This document shows, piece by piece, positions 9,587-18,458 of a stretch of DNA of 64,000 nucleotides. The stretch's first letter is position 1. Every line of letters begins with the position of its first letter. Both the position numbers and the translations under genes were made by a program. The DNA lies in the NCBI RefSeq assembly GCF_020616155.1, contig NZ_CP085530.1:1549501-1613500 (forward strand), in the 5' to 3' direction. The notes beneath the pieces are model-generated. The model did not search any database. It saw only the letters and a program-made list of their open reading frames with translations, and had not been told where the DNA came from. This stretch comes from Vogesella sp. XCS3 (lineage in GTDB: Bacteria; Pseudomonadota; Gammaproteobacteria; Burkholderiales; Chromobacteriaceae).

Positions 9587-9669
9587 GGCGCATTCCATCG
9601 GGCGTGAGAGTGATGCGGCCAACTTATAACAAACAGGTGACAAAACCGTGACAGCAAGACGGCGCAAAA

Positions 9670-9702
9670 AAACACCGCGCTTCTGGCGAAGGCGCGGTGT
9701 TG
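9670..9702 (-). terminator. Terminator of glyA
   Basis: The stem ACACCGCGC / GCGCGGTGT is followed on the minus strand by a T-run (plus-strand A7 at 9666-9672). It lies 36 bp beyond the glyA stop. Confidence 0.8.
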
Positions 9703-9737
9703 TACACACAACAGCCACCCGCAGGCGGCCGCGATGA

Positions 9738-10982
9738 TTACTTGGCGTACACCGGGAAGCGGCGAGCCAGCGCGGTAGCCTGCTCGGCTACGCGGGCCAG
9801 TACGGCGTCGTCGTTCGGGTTATCCAGCACGTCGGCTACCAGGTTGGCCACGATACGGGCTTCTTCTTCCTTGAAGCCGCGGGTGGTGATGGCTGGGGAG
9901 CCGATACGGATGCCGGATGTCACAAACGGGCTTTCCGGGTCGTTCGGGATGGCGTTTTTGTTGACAGTGATGTGCGCTTTGCTCAGGGCAGCATCGGCAG
10001 CCTTGCCGGTCAGGCCTTTCGGGCGCAGGTCTACCAGGAACACGTGGCTCTCGGTACGGCCGGAGATAATGCGCACGCCGCGGGCCGCCAGGGTTTCTGC
10101 CATGGCGGCAGCGTTTTTCAGTACCTGTTCCTGGTAGGTCTTGAATTCTGGCTGCAGCGCTTCCTTGAAGGCTACGGCTTTACCGGCGATGACGTGCATC
10201 AACGGGCCGCCTTGCAGGGTCGGGAACACGTTGCTGTTCAGCGACTTCTCGAACTCGGCCTTGGCCAGGATGATGCCGCCACGCGGGCCACGCAGGGTCT
10301 TGTGGGTGGTGGAGGTCACGAAGTGGGCGTGCGGCACCGGGTTCGGGTACACACCGGCAGCTACCAGGCCCGCGTAGTGAGCCATGTCAACCATGAAGTA
10401 GGCACCGACTTTGTCGGCGATTTCGCGCATGCGGGCCCAGTCAAAACGCAGGGCGTAAGCGGAAGCGCCGCCGATGATCAGCTTCGGCTTGGTTTCCAGC
10501 GCTACGCGCTCCATGTCGTCGTAGTCGATCTCTTCGTTCTCGTTCAGACCGTAGGCCACGATGTTGAACATCTTGCCGGACAGGTTGGCCGGGGAACCGT
10601 GGGTCAGGTGACCACCGTGACCCAGGTTCATACCCATGATGGTGTCGCCCGGTTTCAGGATGGAGAAGTACACCGCCTGGTTGGCTTGCGAACCGGAGTG
10701 CGGCTGCACGTTGGCGTACTCGGCACCGAACAGCTGCTTCACACGGTCGATAGCCAGCTGCTCTACCACGTCAACGTGCTCGCAACCACCGTAGAAGCGT
10801 TTGCCCGGGTAGCCTTCGGCGTACTTGTTGGTCAGCTGGGAACCCTGGGCTTCCATAACGGCCGGGCTAGTGTAGTTTTCCGAGGCGATCAGCTCGATGT
10901 GATCTTCCTGGCGGACAACTTCTTCGCTCATGGCGGCGGCAAGTTCCGGGTCGTACTGGGCAATCTTGATATCTGCAAACAT
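9738..10982 (-). CDS. glyA: Serine hydroxymethyltransferase
   Basis: Interconverts serine and glycine, charging tetrahydrofolate with a one-carbon unit. The 414-residue product contains [18 protein letters not shown], the substrate site [10 protein letters not shown], and the PLP lysine Lys228 in [14 protein letters not shown]. The start at 10982 ([14 protein letters not shown]) fits the family; an ATG 12 bases upstream is possible. No GTTGGCCGCA copy lies in this highly conserved gene, in contrast to its neighbours. Confidence 0.97.
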   Translation of the reverse strand: MFADIKIAQYDPELAAAMSEEVVRQEDHIELIASENYTSPAVMEAQGSQLTNKYAEGYPGKRFYGGCEHVDVVEQLAIDRVKQLFGAEYANVQPHSGSQANQAVYFSILKPGDTIMGMNLGHGGHLTHGSPANLSGKMFNIVAYGLNENEEIDYDDMERVALETKPKLIIGGASAYALRFDWARMREIADKVGAYFMVDMAHYAGLVAAGVYPNPVPHAHFVTSTTHKTLRGPRGGIILAKAEFEKSLNSNVFPTLQGGPLMHVIAGKAVAFKEALQPEFKTYQEQVLKNAAAMAETLAARGVRIISGRTESHVFLVDLRPKGLTGKAADAALSKAHITVNKNAIPNDPESPFVTSGIRIGSPAITTRGFKEEEARIVANLVADVLDNPNDDAVLARVAEQATALARRFPVYAK

Positions 10983-11054
10983 CGTCGACAATTCCATCAA
11001 AGGGTTATGGATGAAAAAATTCTAGCGCATTACGGCAACAGGCCGAAATGAACA

Positions 11055-11098
11055 AATGGCGAAGAAACAATGAATTGCATTCATGTTCCTTCGCCATT
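11055..11098. other. Long imperfect hairpin upstream of glyA
   Basis: AATGGCGAAG (11055-11064) pairs with CTTCGCCATT (11089-11098), with further inner pairing (AACA/TGTT and TGAAT/ATTCA). It sits after the stop of the gene at 11107 and in the glyA leader. Without a T-run it could be a processing or attenuation structure as well as a terminator. Confidence 0.6.
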
Positions 11099-11106
11099 CT
11101 GTTGTC

Positions 11107-12213
11107 TTACTGCAGGGTCTGGCTTACAGGCCAGTCGTCTGCGGTGAAAAACAGCGGGATGCCATCACGGCTTTCCGGCTGCACATCCGGCACCAGCCGC
11201 ACATCGCTTACCTGGCACTCGGCCATCAAGATGCGGAAACTGGTTTCGATCTGGCCGACCACATCCTGCGCTGCCAGCGGCCATACAAAGCCACCCCAGT
11301 CTTTTTCGTTACCCGCGGCCGACACGGTAAAGTGCAGCTCGCCATTATCGTGGGCGGACACCACCGCTACCGGCTCCTGACCCTGATCGCGCAACAGGCG
11401 TATCTGGCTGCTGGCAAACACCTGCAACGCCACCTCCAGCCGGGCATGGTTGGCCGCAGCAATAGCCTGCATCAGCGGCATGGGCGGGCGCGGAATCGGG
11501 AACAGCGTCACACCGTCGGTCTTGAGCTGCTCGCCCAGGAATTTCATCAATGGCACGCCCCAGGCACCCACACTGCCACCCAGTTTCACCGGCGCAGGCG
11601 CGCCCTCTTCCTGGATAGCCACGCCCAGCAGATAGCGCAGGAACACGCCCTCGTCTTTGGCGGTAATGGCCGCCGCAGGCAGGTCTAGCGGCAGGCCGCG
11701 GGCCGCGTCGGCCAGCTGGCGGGTATAGCGGTAAATTTGCGCCGATGAAATGTCGACAATGGAATCCGGGTGCAACAGCTTGCCGGACAAGAATACTTCT
11801 GCGCCCTGGGCAAACAGGCCGTGCTGGCGGAACAAGCCATTCAGGGTGTCCACATCGGCAATACGCTCTGGCAGCGTCACCTTGTTCTTGCTGCCCACCA
11901 CCAGTACGACCGGTACGGCGAATACCACCGCGTGGCGGCCGCCATCCGGGCGCTCGGCAGCATCGCGCAGGGCATCCCACAGGATCTGGTAGGTTTGCTG
12001 CGAAGTCACCATCGCCAGCGCTACCGACAACGACAGCAGCTCTTCACGCTCCAGCATCTCCAGCAGCGCGGCACGCAGCGAGTCCTGCCACATGGCACGA
12101 TCGTCTTCCGTACGCGCACTGGCAATAGACTGCGCGTAATGGATCAACATATTAGAAGGAGAAGATTCGGGGTACTGGCGCGGATCGGGCAAAACAGGGC
12201 TTAAATCGCTCAT
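11107..12213 (-). CDS. Conserved protein of unknown function
   Basis: A 368-residue soluble protein with no signal peptide, membrane helix or catalytic motif that I recognise. It starts MSDLSPVLPDPRQYPESS; the ATG at 12213 is preferred to a TTG nine bases upstream. The first 100 residues are helical (LRAALLEMLEREELLSLSVALAMV), followed by an alpha/beta region with a Pro-rich LFPIPRPPMPLMQAI segment and an acidic C-terminus (PLFFTADDWPVS). The body reads as a well-conserved coding sequence, with normal codon use and a GTTGGCCGCA copy. It stands alone upstream of glyA. No function is proposed. Confidence 0.75.
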   Translation of the reverse strand: MSDLSPVLPDPRQYPESSPSNMLIHYAQSIASARTEDDRAMWQDSLRAALLEMLEREELLSLSVALAMVTSQQTYQILWDALRDAAERPDGGRHAVVFAVPVVLVVGSKNKVTLPERIADVDTLNGLFRQHGLFAQGAEVFLSGKLLHPDSIVDISSAQIYRYTRQLADAARGLPLDLPAAAITAKDEGVFLRYLLGVAIQEEGAPAPVKLGGSVGAWGVPLMKFLGEQLKTDGVTLFPIPRPPMPLMQAIAAANHARLEVALQVFASSQIRLLRDQGQEPVAVVSAHDNGELHFTVSAAGNEKDWGGFVWPLAAQDVVGQIETSFRILMAECQVSDVRLVPDVQPESRDGIPLFFTADDWPVSQTLQ

Positions 12214-12465
12214 TGCTGACAACCGGTGGGATGGGCAAAACCGTATTTTCGCACAGCCGGGCAGCGAGGGCGAGCCCGTTACCGGCTCCCGGTGCAGATT
12301 AGGGCAGGGGCATGGTAGCTGCCGCGGCCCGTATCAAGCCCCACCGCTGCGGCTTGCTGTTACACGGCCATAACAAGCAAGCGCTCAATTTTCATCTTCG
12401 AACATTCAATGTATCCTATGCGCGACGAAATGTTATATTTTTTGCGCTTTTGTAAATTGTATACA

Positions 12466-12494
12466 TTGACACCCTCCAGTGCGATCTGGATAAT
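12466..12494 (+). promoter_or_regulatory. Sigma-70 promoter for the small RNA
   Basis: A perfect -35 TTGACA (12466-12471) is separated by 17 bp from a -10 GATAAT (12489-12494), giving a start near 12502. The -35 is preceded by a short palindrome, TGTATACA (12458-12465), a possible operator. The upstream 60 bp are AT-rich. Confidence 0.75.
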
Positions 12495-12501
12495 CCGTCC
12501 T

Positions 12502-12592
12502 CGTTGAGATGCAGCAATTGCTTCTTGATAGTTTCTCCTCTATTTCTCCTTTGTAGACTTGGCGCGGGCATCAAACCCCGCGCATTTTTTTT
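12502..12592 (+). ncRNA. Putative CU-rich small regulatory RNA of about 90 nt
   Basis: A near-consensus promoter is followed about 90 bp later by a canonical terminator: GCGCGGG (12562-12568), an 8-nt loop, CCCGCGC (12577-12583) and T8 (12585-12592). No plausible open reading frame starts in between. The body carries two UUCUCCU-type segments (12533-12539 and 12545-12551) in an otherwise weakly structured stretch. These are complementary to Shine-Dalgarno sequences, the typical seed of Hfq-dependent sRNAs such as the sibling sRNAs of Neisseria (family knowledge). The target set is unknown. The gap from 12593 to 12815 shows nothing I can name. Confidence 0.65.
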
Positions 12593-12815
12593 GCCTGCCG
12601 TTCGAGCACTGGTAAATCAGCCACTTAGCCCTACTCCGCACCAGCATAGCCTGCGCCATTGCCATCATCACCCGCCTGTACCCTGTCAATCATCTGCAGC
12701 TGTCTGTATTGAACATGCGCCAAACACGCCCCGATAAAACTGCACCTGCTTTTTCGCACCAAGCCAACAGCATGTTCGTATCGGCGGGCAAATTAATTCG
12801 ATTTTGTTGCAATAC

Positions 12816-12975
12816 GAAAAAAGCCGAGCTTGCAAACGCAAACCCGGCCAAAGGAATACAACATCAGGGGACGTGAACACCGTGGTGCCACGGTAGCTTT
12901 GAAGCGTGCCTTGCGCCCAAGTTCCACACCGCTTGGCCGCCAGAACACTCGATGGGACAATCTCCTTTTATGCCG
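12816..12975 (-). ncRNA. Possible second non-coding RNA on the minus strand
   Basis: On the minus strand a terminator-like hairpin (arms 12843-12848 and 12823-12828, one G-U pair) is followed by T6 (12822-12817). No minus-strand gene precedes it: the only gene upstream is sbcB on the opposite strand. The transcript it would end must therefore start in this intergenic stretch or antisense to the sbcB start. The body contains a perfect internal hairpin, CCGTGG-TG-CCACGG (12881-12894). The 5' end is not defined by a clear promoter, so the boundary given is a guess. Confidence 0.3.
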
Positions 12976-12986
12976 CCCTGCCTGCC

Positions 12987-14411
12987 ATGACCCAAACCAC
13001 CTTTTTCTGGCACGACTACGAAACATTCGGTGCCGTACCACGCAGTGACCGCCCGGCACAATTTGCCGGCATCCGCACCGATGGCGAGCTGAACGAGATC
13101 GGCGAACCCGTCATGCTGTACTGCAAACCGGCACCGGACTTTCTGCCCTCGCCGGAGGCCTGCCTGATTACCGGCATTACGCCACAACGCTGCGCCGAAC
13201 TGGGCGTACCCGAACACCAGTTCGCCGCCGCCATCGAGTGCGAGCTGGGCCAGCCCGGCACCATTGGCGTCGGATATAACTCCATCCGTTTCGACGACGA
13301 AGTGACGCGCTATCTGCTGTGGCGCAACCTGAAAGACCCGTACGCGCGCGAATGGCAACACGGCTGCAGCCGCTGGGATCTGCTGGACGTAGTACGCACC
13401 ACCTACGCCCTGCGGCCGGAAGGCATTCACTGGCCGCGCCACGACAACGGCCTGCCCAGTTTCAAGCTGGAACACCTCACTGCGGCCAACGGCCTGGCGC
13501 ACGAGGCGGCGCACGACGCGCTGTCAGACGTGCGCGCCACCATCGCGCTGGCACGGCTGATTCGCCAGCGCCAGCCCAAGCTGTTCGACTTTTGCCTGGA
13601 CCTGCGCAAGAAAGACGCGGTGCGCCACCAGCTCAGCCAGCACGCCCCGCAACCCTTGGTACACGTATCAGGCATGTTTGGCAGCGAGCGCGGCAATGTG
13701 GCCATTGTGTGGCCGATTGCCGACCACCCCAGCAACAAGAACGAAGTACTGGTCTGGGACCTGGCGCACGACCCGCGCCAGCTGGCCGGCTTGTCGCCAG
13801 ACGACATCCGCCAGCGCCTGTTTACCCGCAGTGCCGATTTGCCGGAAGGCGTCAGCCGGCTGCCGCTGAAAAGCATCCACATCAACAAATCGCCTTTTGT
13901 CTGCAACAAGCTGGCCGTACTCAGCGACGCACGCGCTGCCGAGCTGGGCATAGACAAGCCACTGGCGCTGCAAAACGCCGCCCACGCTGCCACCCTGCCC
14001 GACCTGACACCGGTGTGGAAAGCCGTATTCCGCCGCGAAGCCGGCGAGGTACCCGACGTGGATGAAAACCTGTACGGCGGCTTTGTCAGCTACAACGACC
14101 GCCGCATCCTGAACCGTCTGCAACAATTGTCGGCGCCCGAGTTGGCCGCAGAACGCCCCGCATTCGAAGATAGCCAGCTCACCCGCCTGCTGTGGCGCTA
14201 CCGTGCACGCAACTTCCCGCATAGCCTCAGCCCGGAAGAGGCCCAGCACTGGCAACAATGGTGCCGGCAAAAGCTGCATAGCGGCCAACCCGGCGGGCGC
14301 AGCCATGCCAGCTTCCAGCAAGAGCTGGCTGCCCTGGCGGCCACTGCCACACCAGCACAGCAGGCCATTTTGCAAGCCCTGCAAGACTGGGCGAGCCAGC
14401 TGCCACAATAG
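12987..14411 (+). CDS. sbcB: Exodeoxyribonuclease I
   Basis: 3'-5' single-strand DNA exonuclease acting in mismatch repair and recombination. The 474-residue product starts MTQTTFFWHDYETFG (DEDD-family Exo I motif, Asp10 and Glu12) and continues with YNSIRFDDEVTRY (Exo II) and LAHEAAHDALSDVRATI (Exo III, DEDDh type). A C-terminal ExoI SH3-like and helical region completes the family length. The start at 12987 removes 27 unlikely residues from the longer frame. It carries two GTTGGCCGCA copies. Confidence 0.95.
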   Translation: MTQTTFFWHDYETFGAVPRSDRPAQFAGIRTDGELNEIGEPVMLYCKPAPDFLPSPEACLITGITPQRCAELGVPEHQFAAAIECELGQPGTIGVGYNSIRFDDEVTRYLLWRNLKDPYAREWQHGCSRWDLLDVVRTTYALRPEGIHWPRHDNGLPSFKLEHLTAANGLAHEAAHDALSDVRATIALARLIRQRQPKLFDFCLDLRKKDAVRHQLSQHAPQPLVHVSGMFGSERGNVAIVWPIADHPSNKNEVLVWDLAHDPRQLAGLSPDDIRQRLFTRSADLPEGVSRLPLKSIHINKSPFVCNKLAVLSDARAAELGIDKPLALQNAAHAATLPDLTPVWKAVFRREAGEVPDVDENLYGGFVSYNDRRILNRLQQLSAPELAAERPAFEDSQLTRLLWRYRARNFPHSLSPEEAQHWQQWCRQKLHSGQPGGRSHASFQQELAALAATATPAQQAILQALQDWASQLPQ

Positions 14412-14474
14412 CCTCCGCCGCCGGCCAATGGCGAAGGGGCTGGCGGCCGCCTTCTTTATTCATTTTCCGAATAA

Positions 14475-14518
14475 CTAACCATGAAATTCGTCTAAAGGCG
14501 AATAAGACCATCGGTTAG
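14475..14518 (+). other. Nested inverted repeats in the leader of the TauE/SafE gene
   Basis: The outer pair CTAACC/GGTTAG (14475-14480, 14513-14518) encloses ATTCG/CGAAT (14486-14490, 14499-14503), 36 bp upstream of the start codon. It could be a regulator-binding site or a structured leader; nothing decides between them. Confidence 0.4.
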
Positions 14519-14554
14519 CATGGCCCCTTATCTGTCAATACCGAAGGGTGCCCC

Positions 14555-15325
14555 ATGGACTTGGGCTATGTGATTGCAGGCTTGGTTGTCGGCTTTATCG
14601 TGGGCCTGACCGGCGTGGGTGGCGGCTCGCTGATGACGCCCATCCTGCTATGGTTCGGCATCAACCCGGCCACGGCTGTAGGCACAGACCTGCTCTACGC
14701 CTGCATCACCAAGATGGGTGGCGTGTGGGTACACCACAAGCAAAAGCATATCGACTGGCACATTACCCGCCTGCTGGCACTGGGCAGCGTACCGGCCGCA
14801 CTGCTGACCGTGGCCGTGCTGCATTTCCTGCAGCTGGAAACCGCGCACGTCAACAAGGTCATCAAGGTCACGCTGGGCTTTGCCCTGATGCTGACAGCGC
14901 TGGCTATCCTGTTCAAACCGTTCATCCTGAAGCAACTGGCGCGCATCAGCCCGCCCCGCCCGCAGGGCTATGTGCCAGTCAAGGCCACCATCGCCACCGG
15001 CGTGGTGCTGGGCGTGATCGTGACGCTCAGCTCGATTGGTGCCGGCGCACTGGGCACGCTGGCCATTTTTGCCTTGTACCCGCTGCTGCCAACCGCCCGC
15101 CTGGTGGGCACCGAAATCGCCCACGCTGTACCGCTTACCCTGGTAGCCGGCCTGGGGCACGCCAGCATGGGCAATATGGATTACGGCTTGCTGGGCCAGC
15201 TGCTGGTGGGCTCTCTGCCGGGCATCTGGCTGGGCAGCCACATGACCCGCCGTGTGGCCGAGCAATGGCTACGCCCCGCGCTGGCTATCATGATGGTATT
15301 GATCGGCGCCAAACTGGTGATGTAA
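14555..15325 (+). CDS. TauE/SafE family anion exporter
   Basis: An integral membrane protein of 256 residues with about eight hydrophobic helices. The family hallmark GLTGVGGGSLMTPILL (near 18-33) is present, and a second related repeat (TLSSIGAGALGTLAIFAL) lies near 153-170, reflecting the internal duplication of the family. Members export sulfite, sulfoacetate or other organosulfur anions; the substrate here cannot be read from sequence. It is monocistronic, with its own leader hairpin and a strong downstream terminator. Confidence 0.88.
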   Translation: MDLGYVIAGLVVGFIVGLTGVGGGSLMTPILLWFGINPATAVGTDLLYACITKMGGVWVHHKQKHIDWHITRLLALGSVPAALLTVAVLHFLQLETAHVNKVIKVTLGFALMLTALAILFKPFILKQLARISPPRPQGYVPVKATIATGVVLGVIVTLSSIGAGALGTLAIFALYPLLPTARLVGTEIAHAVPLTLVAGLGHASMGNMDYGLLGQLLVGSLPGIWLGSHMTRRVAEQWLRPALAIMMVLIGAKLVM

Positions 15326-15342
15326 TGCCAGAAACAGACAGC

Positions 15343-15367
15343 AAAAAGCCGCCCCGGGCGGCTTTTT
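15343..15367 (+). terminator. Rho-independent terminator after the TauE/SafE gene
   Basis: AAAAAGCCGCC and GGCGGCTTTTT form a perfect 11-bp arm pair with a 3-nt loop. Confidence 0.9.
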
Positions 15368-15421
15368 CTTTTGGCGCCTTGTGCGACAATAGCGCCCTTC
15401 CATTTTGCTTCTGGCTACCCG

Positions 15422-16366
15422 ATGACTTCTCCACACCGCGCCATCCTGCTGATGGGCCCCACTGCTTCCGGCAAAACCGGCCTGGCACTGGCGCTGGCGC
15501 AACGCTTTCCGGTAGAAATCATCAGCGTGGATTCCGCGCTGGTTTACCGCGGCATGGACATTGGCACCGCCAAGCCCACTGCCGCCGAGATGGCCAGCTG
15601 CCCGCACCACCTGATAGACATCATCGACCCGACCGTGTCGTACTCGGCGGCGCAGTTTCACGCTGACGCCAACCGCCTGATAGCCGACATCTGCAGCCGT
15701 GGCCGTATCCCGCTACTGGTGGGCGGCACCATGCTGTACTTCAAGGCGCTGATGGAAGGCCTGTCCGACCTGCCGCAAGCCGACGCCGCCACGCGTGCGC
15801 AGCTGGAAGAAGACGCTGCCCGCCTCGGCTGGCCGGCCATGCACCAAAGGTTGGCCGCAATCGACGCCGAAACCGCAGCACGGCTGGCCCCCAATGATGC
15901 GCAGCGCATCCAGCGCGCGCTGGAGGTCTACCTGCTCAGCGGCCAGCCCATGTCGCAGCTGATGCGCCAGGGGCGCGACGATGCCGCCACTTTTGCCACG
16001 CTGCGCCTGGCGCTGCAGCCTGCCGACCGCGCCTGGCTGCACCAGCGCATTGCCCTGCGTTTCGAACAAATGCTGGCGCAAGGTTTTCTGGATGAAGTAA
16101 CACAGCTGCGCCAGCAGTACCCAACGCTATCGCTGGATCTGCCCTCCATGCGCTGCGTAGGCTACCGCCAGGCCTGGGAATACCAGGACGGGCTGTACGA
16201 TATGGCCGAGCTAAGCTACCGCGGCATTGCCGCCACCCGCCAGCTAGCCAAACGCCAGCTCACCTGGCTGCGCAGCATGCCGCAGAATACCCCGCTAGAC
16301 TGCCAGTCTGCCGACTTGCTCACTCCGGTAGCACAGCAGGTGGAAGCCTGGCTGGCTGCTTGTTAA
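15422..16366 (+). CDS. miaA: tRNA dimethylallyltransferase
   Basis: Adds dimethylallyl to the N6 of A37 in tRNAs that read UNN codons. The 314-residue product has the P-loop GPTASGKT (12-19), the [16 protein letters not shown] signature and [18 protein letters not shown], then [18 protein letters not shown]. The start at 15422 gives the usual N-terminus. It is not next to hfq here; it is followed directly by the MarR regulator of the efflux operon. Confidence 0.96.
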   Translation: MTSPHRAILLMGPTASGKTGLALALAQRFPVEIISVDSALVYRGMDIGTAKPTAAEMASCPHHLIDIIDPTVSYSAAQFHADANRLIADICSRGRIPLLVGGTMLYFKALMEGLSDLPQADAATRAQLEEDAARLGWPAMHQRLAAIDAETAARLAPNDAQRIQRALEVYLLSGQPMSQLMRQGRDDAATFATLRLALQPADRAWLHQRIALRFEQMLAQGFLDEVTQLRQQYPTLSLDLPSMRCVGYRQAWEYQDGLYDMAELSYRGIAATRQLAKRQLTWLRSMPQNTPLDCQSADLLTPVAQQVEAWLAAC

Positions 16367-16385
16367 AACTAGTAACGCACGTTAC
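16367..16385 (+). promoter_or_regulatory. Operator 1 of the MarR regulator
   Basis: AACTAGTAACGCA (16367-16379) contains the start of a perfect palindrome, GTAACG-CA-CGTTAC (16372-16385). It ends 9 bp before the MarR gene. The same 13-mer recurs at 17004-17016 in front of the efflux operon. Confidence 0.7.
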
Positions 16386-16394
16386 CATATTGCC

Positions 16395-16907
16395 ATGTCC
16401 GAATACCCTACCTGCTGCAATAGCTTCATCCCGTGCGAACAAGCCGTGGACACCATCTCGCGCAAGATGCCCGGCGCCCCGCGCGAAGAAGTGCTGCTCA
16501 CCCGGCTGTTCTTTCATATCCAGCCCTACCTTACCGGCTACTTCAACGAAACGCTGAAGTGCCACGATATGAACGAAACCACGTGGATGGCACTGATGGT
16601 GCTGTACGCGCGGCCAGAGCAACGCATCAGCCCGTCCGAGCTGTCGGATGCGCTGGCGTTTTCGCGCACCAACGCCACCCGTGTGGTGGACGACCTGTGC
16701 CAGCGCGATATGATGCAGCGGCTGCCTTCGCAAGAAGACCGTCGCAAGACCGAGCTGATCCTGACCGAAAAAGGCCTGGCTTTTATCGCCATGGTCATGC
16801 CGGAACAACGCCAGCGCATGCGCGAGCTGTGGCAGGATTTCAGCCCAGAAGAGCGCGCCCTGCTGGATGGCATGCTACGCAAGCTCTTGCGCAAGGTAGG
16901 CGGCTGA
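16395..16907 (+). CDS. MarR-family repressor of the efflux operon (EmrR/MprA-like)
   Basis: A 170-residue winged-helix regulator. The DNA-binding part (about 60-115) reads RISPSELSDALAFSRTNATRVVDDLCQRDMMQRLPSQEDRRKTELILTEKG, with the typical MarR wing DRRKTELILT. N- and C-terminal helices would form the dimer interface. Length and context (directly upstream of OMF-EmrA-EmrB) match E. coli EmrR, which is released from DNA by drugs and uncouplers. Identical operator 13-mers before this gene and the operon suggest it represses both itself and the pump. Confidence 0.88.
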   Translation: MSEYPTCCNSFIPCEQAVDTISRKMPGAPREEVLLTRLFFHIQPYLTGYFNETLKCHDMNETTWMALMVLYARPEQRISPSELSDALAFSRTNATRVVDDLCQRDMMQRLPSQEDRRKTELILTEKGLAFIAMVMPEQRQRMRELWQDFSPEERALLDGMLRKLLRKVGG

Positions 16908-16966
16908 TACATTCTGTTTCATACAGATTGGAAGCATTTGCAATAGTATTGCCTTAATTAAGATAG

Positions 16967-16996
16967 AGCCGGCTCGTGTAAAACGGCCGGTTTTTT
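16967..16996 (+). terminator. Terminator after the MarR gene
   Basis: A 6-bp stem AGCCGG/CCGGTT (one G-U pair) is followed by T6. Confidence 0.55.
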
Positions 16997-17003
16997 GACG
17001 CCC

Positions 17004-17024
17004 AACTAGTAACGCAGGTGATAA
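17004..17024 (+). promoter_or_regulatory. Operator 2, in front of the efflux operon
   Basis: AACTAGTAACGCA (17004-17016) repeats operator 1 exactly. The second half is degenerate (GGTGATAAT), so this site may be weaker. It lies just upstream of the start codon at 17029. Confidence 0.65.
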
Positions 17025-17028
17025 TTAC

Positions 17029-18432
17029 ATGCGTAACATCAATACCCGCATGCCCCCCCTGGCCGCACTGCCGCTAAGCCTGCTGCTGGCCAGCTGCGCC
17101 ACACCGGACGTGGCGCCGCCCTCCGCCAGCCTGCTAAGTGCAGAAGCCCTGGCCGTGCAAACGGCCAACCCGCACATTGCGGCCAACTGGTGGTCGGCCA
17201 TGAACGACCCGGTACTGGACAAACTGGTATCGGTGGCACTGGCACGCAGCCCGCGCCTGACCATGGCCGATGCCAAACTGCGGGCCGCCCGCGCCAGCAG
17301 CGACAGCGTGGCCAGCAGCGATGGCCTGCGCGTCAACGGTAGCGCCAGCTTTACCCGCGAACGCAGCTCCGAATACGGCAACAACCCACCCGCCTACCGC
17401 GGCATCTATACCAACCTGGAAACAGTCGGCCTGGACATCAGCTACCGCTTCGATTTCTGGGGTAAAACCCGCGCCCAGCTCGCTGCTGCACGCGGCCAGG
17501 CCCGCGCTGCCGAGCTGGAAGCCGATGACGCACGCCAATGGCTAGCCTGGGCCGTGAGCAGCCAGTATCTGGAATGGCGTACCGCCCAGCACGCCCTGCA
17601 GCTGCTGCACGAGGACCTGTCCCAGGCCGAAGCCCTGCTGCAAAACAGCCAGACCCGCAGCAAACACGGCCTGGCCGCGCCGGAAGAGCTGGCACAGCTG
17701 CAAGCCCAGCTGGCCGAAAGCCGCGAGCGCCTGGCCCGCGCCAGCCAGCGCGAAGCACAAGCCAGCCACGCACTGGCTGCCCTCAGTGCTCAACCACAAG
17801 CCAGCCTGGCCCTGCTGCCAGACGCCCCGCTACCGCAATGGCAGCTGGATAGCAGCCAGTACAGTACCGCCATGCTGGGGCTGCGTGCTGATATCCAGGC
17901 GGCGCGCGAGCGCGTAGAAGCCGCCAGCGCCACGATGCGCGCCGCACGTGCCGACTTTTACCCGGACCTGCGTATTGGCAGCCTGGCAGCATTATCGTCG
18001 GCAGAGCTATCCAATTTGCTGGACCCCGGCGCGCGCCTGCTGCGCTTTGCCCCGGCGCTGACGCTGCCCATCTTCAGCAATGGCGAGCTGAATGCCCGCC
18101 TGTCCGGCCGCACCGCTGACTATGAACAAGCTGTGGCGCAGTACAACCAGACGCTGCTCGCTGCCATTCAGGAAACAGCCGACCGCAGCAGCCAGCTACA
18201 TAACCTGAACCAGGCCGAAAGCCAGGCCCAGGCAGCCCAGGCCGCGCGCCACGAAGCCGCGCGCGTACTGCAAGCTCGCCTGCAAAGCGGCCTGGTATCG
18301 CGCAGCCAGTGGCTGGCAGAAAACCGCCGCTACACGCAGGCCCGCCTCACCACACTCGAAACCCGTGCCCAACGCCTGCAAGCGCAGGCCGCACTGTTGC
18401 GTGCGCTGGGTAGCCAGCGCGCCGCCAGCTAA
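17029..18432 (+). CDS. NodT-family outer-membrane efflux lipoprotein (OMF)
   Basis: TolC-like channel of a tripartite pump. The 467-residue product has a lipoprotein signal with lipobox LLASC (Cys at about residue 24), then the two OEP repeats: NWWSAMNDPVLDKLVSVALARSP for the first, and helical Ala/Gln-rich segments (AELEADDARQWLAWAVSSQYLEW, QLQAQLAESRERLARASQ). The first gene of an operon, 26 bp before the EmrA-like gene. Two copies of the GTTGGCCGCA complement or close variants lie near its start (TANPHIAANWW). Confidence 0.92.
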   Translation: MRNINTRMPPLAALPLSLLLASCATPDVAPPSASLLSAEALAVQTANPHIAANWWSAMNDPVLDKLVSVALARSPRLTMADAKLRAARASSDSVASSDGLRVNGSASFTRERSSEYGNNPPAYRGIYTNLETVGLDISYRFDFWGKTRAQLAAARGQARAAELEADDARQWLAWAVSSQYLEWRTAQHALQLLHEDLSQAEALLQNSQTRSKHGLAAPEELAQLQAQLAESRERLARASQREAQASHALAALSAQPQASLALLPDAPLPQWQLDSSQYSTAMLGLRADIQAARERVEAASATMRAARADFYPDLRIGSLAALSSAELSNLLDPGARLLRFAPALTLPIFSNGELNARLSGRTADYEQAVAQYNQTLLAAIQETADRSSQLHNLNQAESQAQAAQAARHEAARVLQARLQSGLVSRSQWLAENRRYTQARLTTLETRAQRLQAQAALLRALGSQRAAS

Positions 18433-18458
18433 GCGCTGCGCTATCGAAAGGACAAAAC

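Noticed and set aside
12593..12815. Short open frames between the small RNA and the minus-strand terminator
   Set aside because: No ribosome-binding site, no family resemblance, and composition unlike the coding neighbours.
14548..15666. 372-codon frame overlapping the TauE/SafE and miaA genes
   Set aside because: Its translation is Arg/Pro/Gly-rich and runs through a terminator and the miaA start; the overlapping frames carry clear families.
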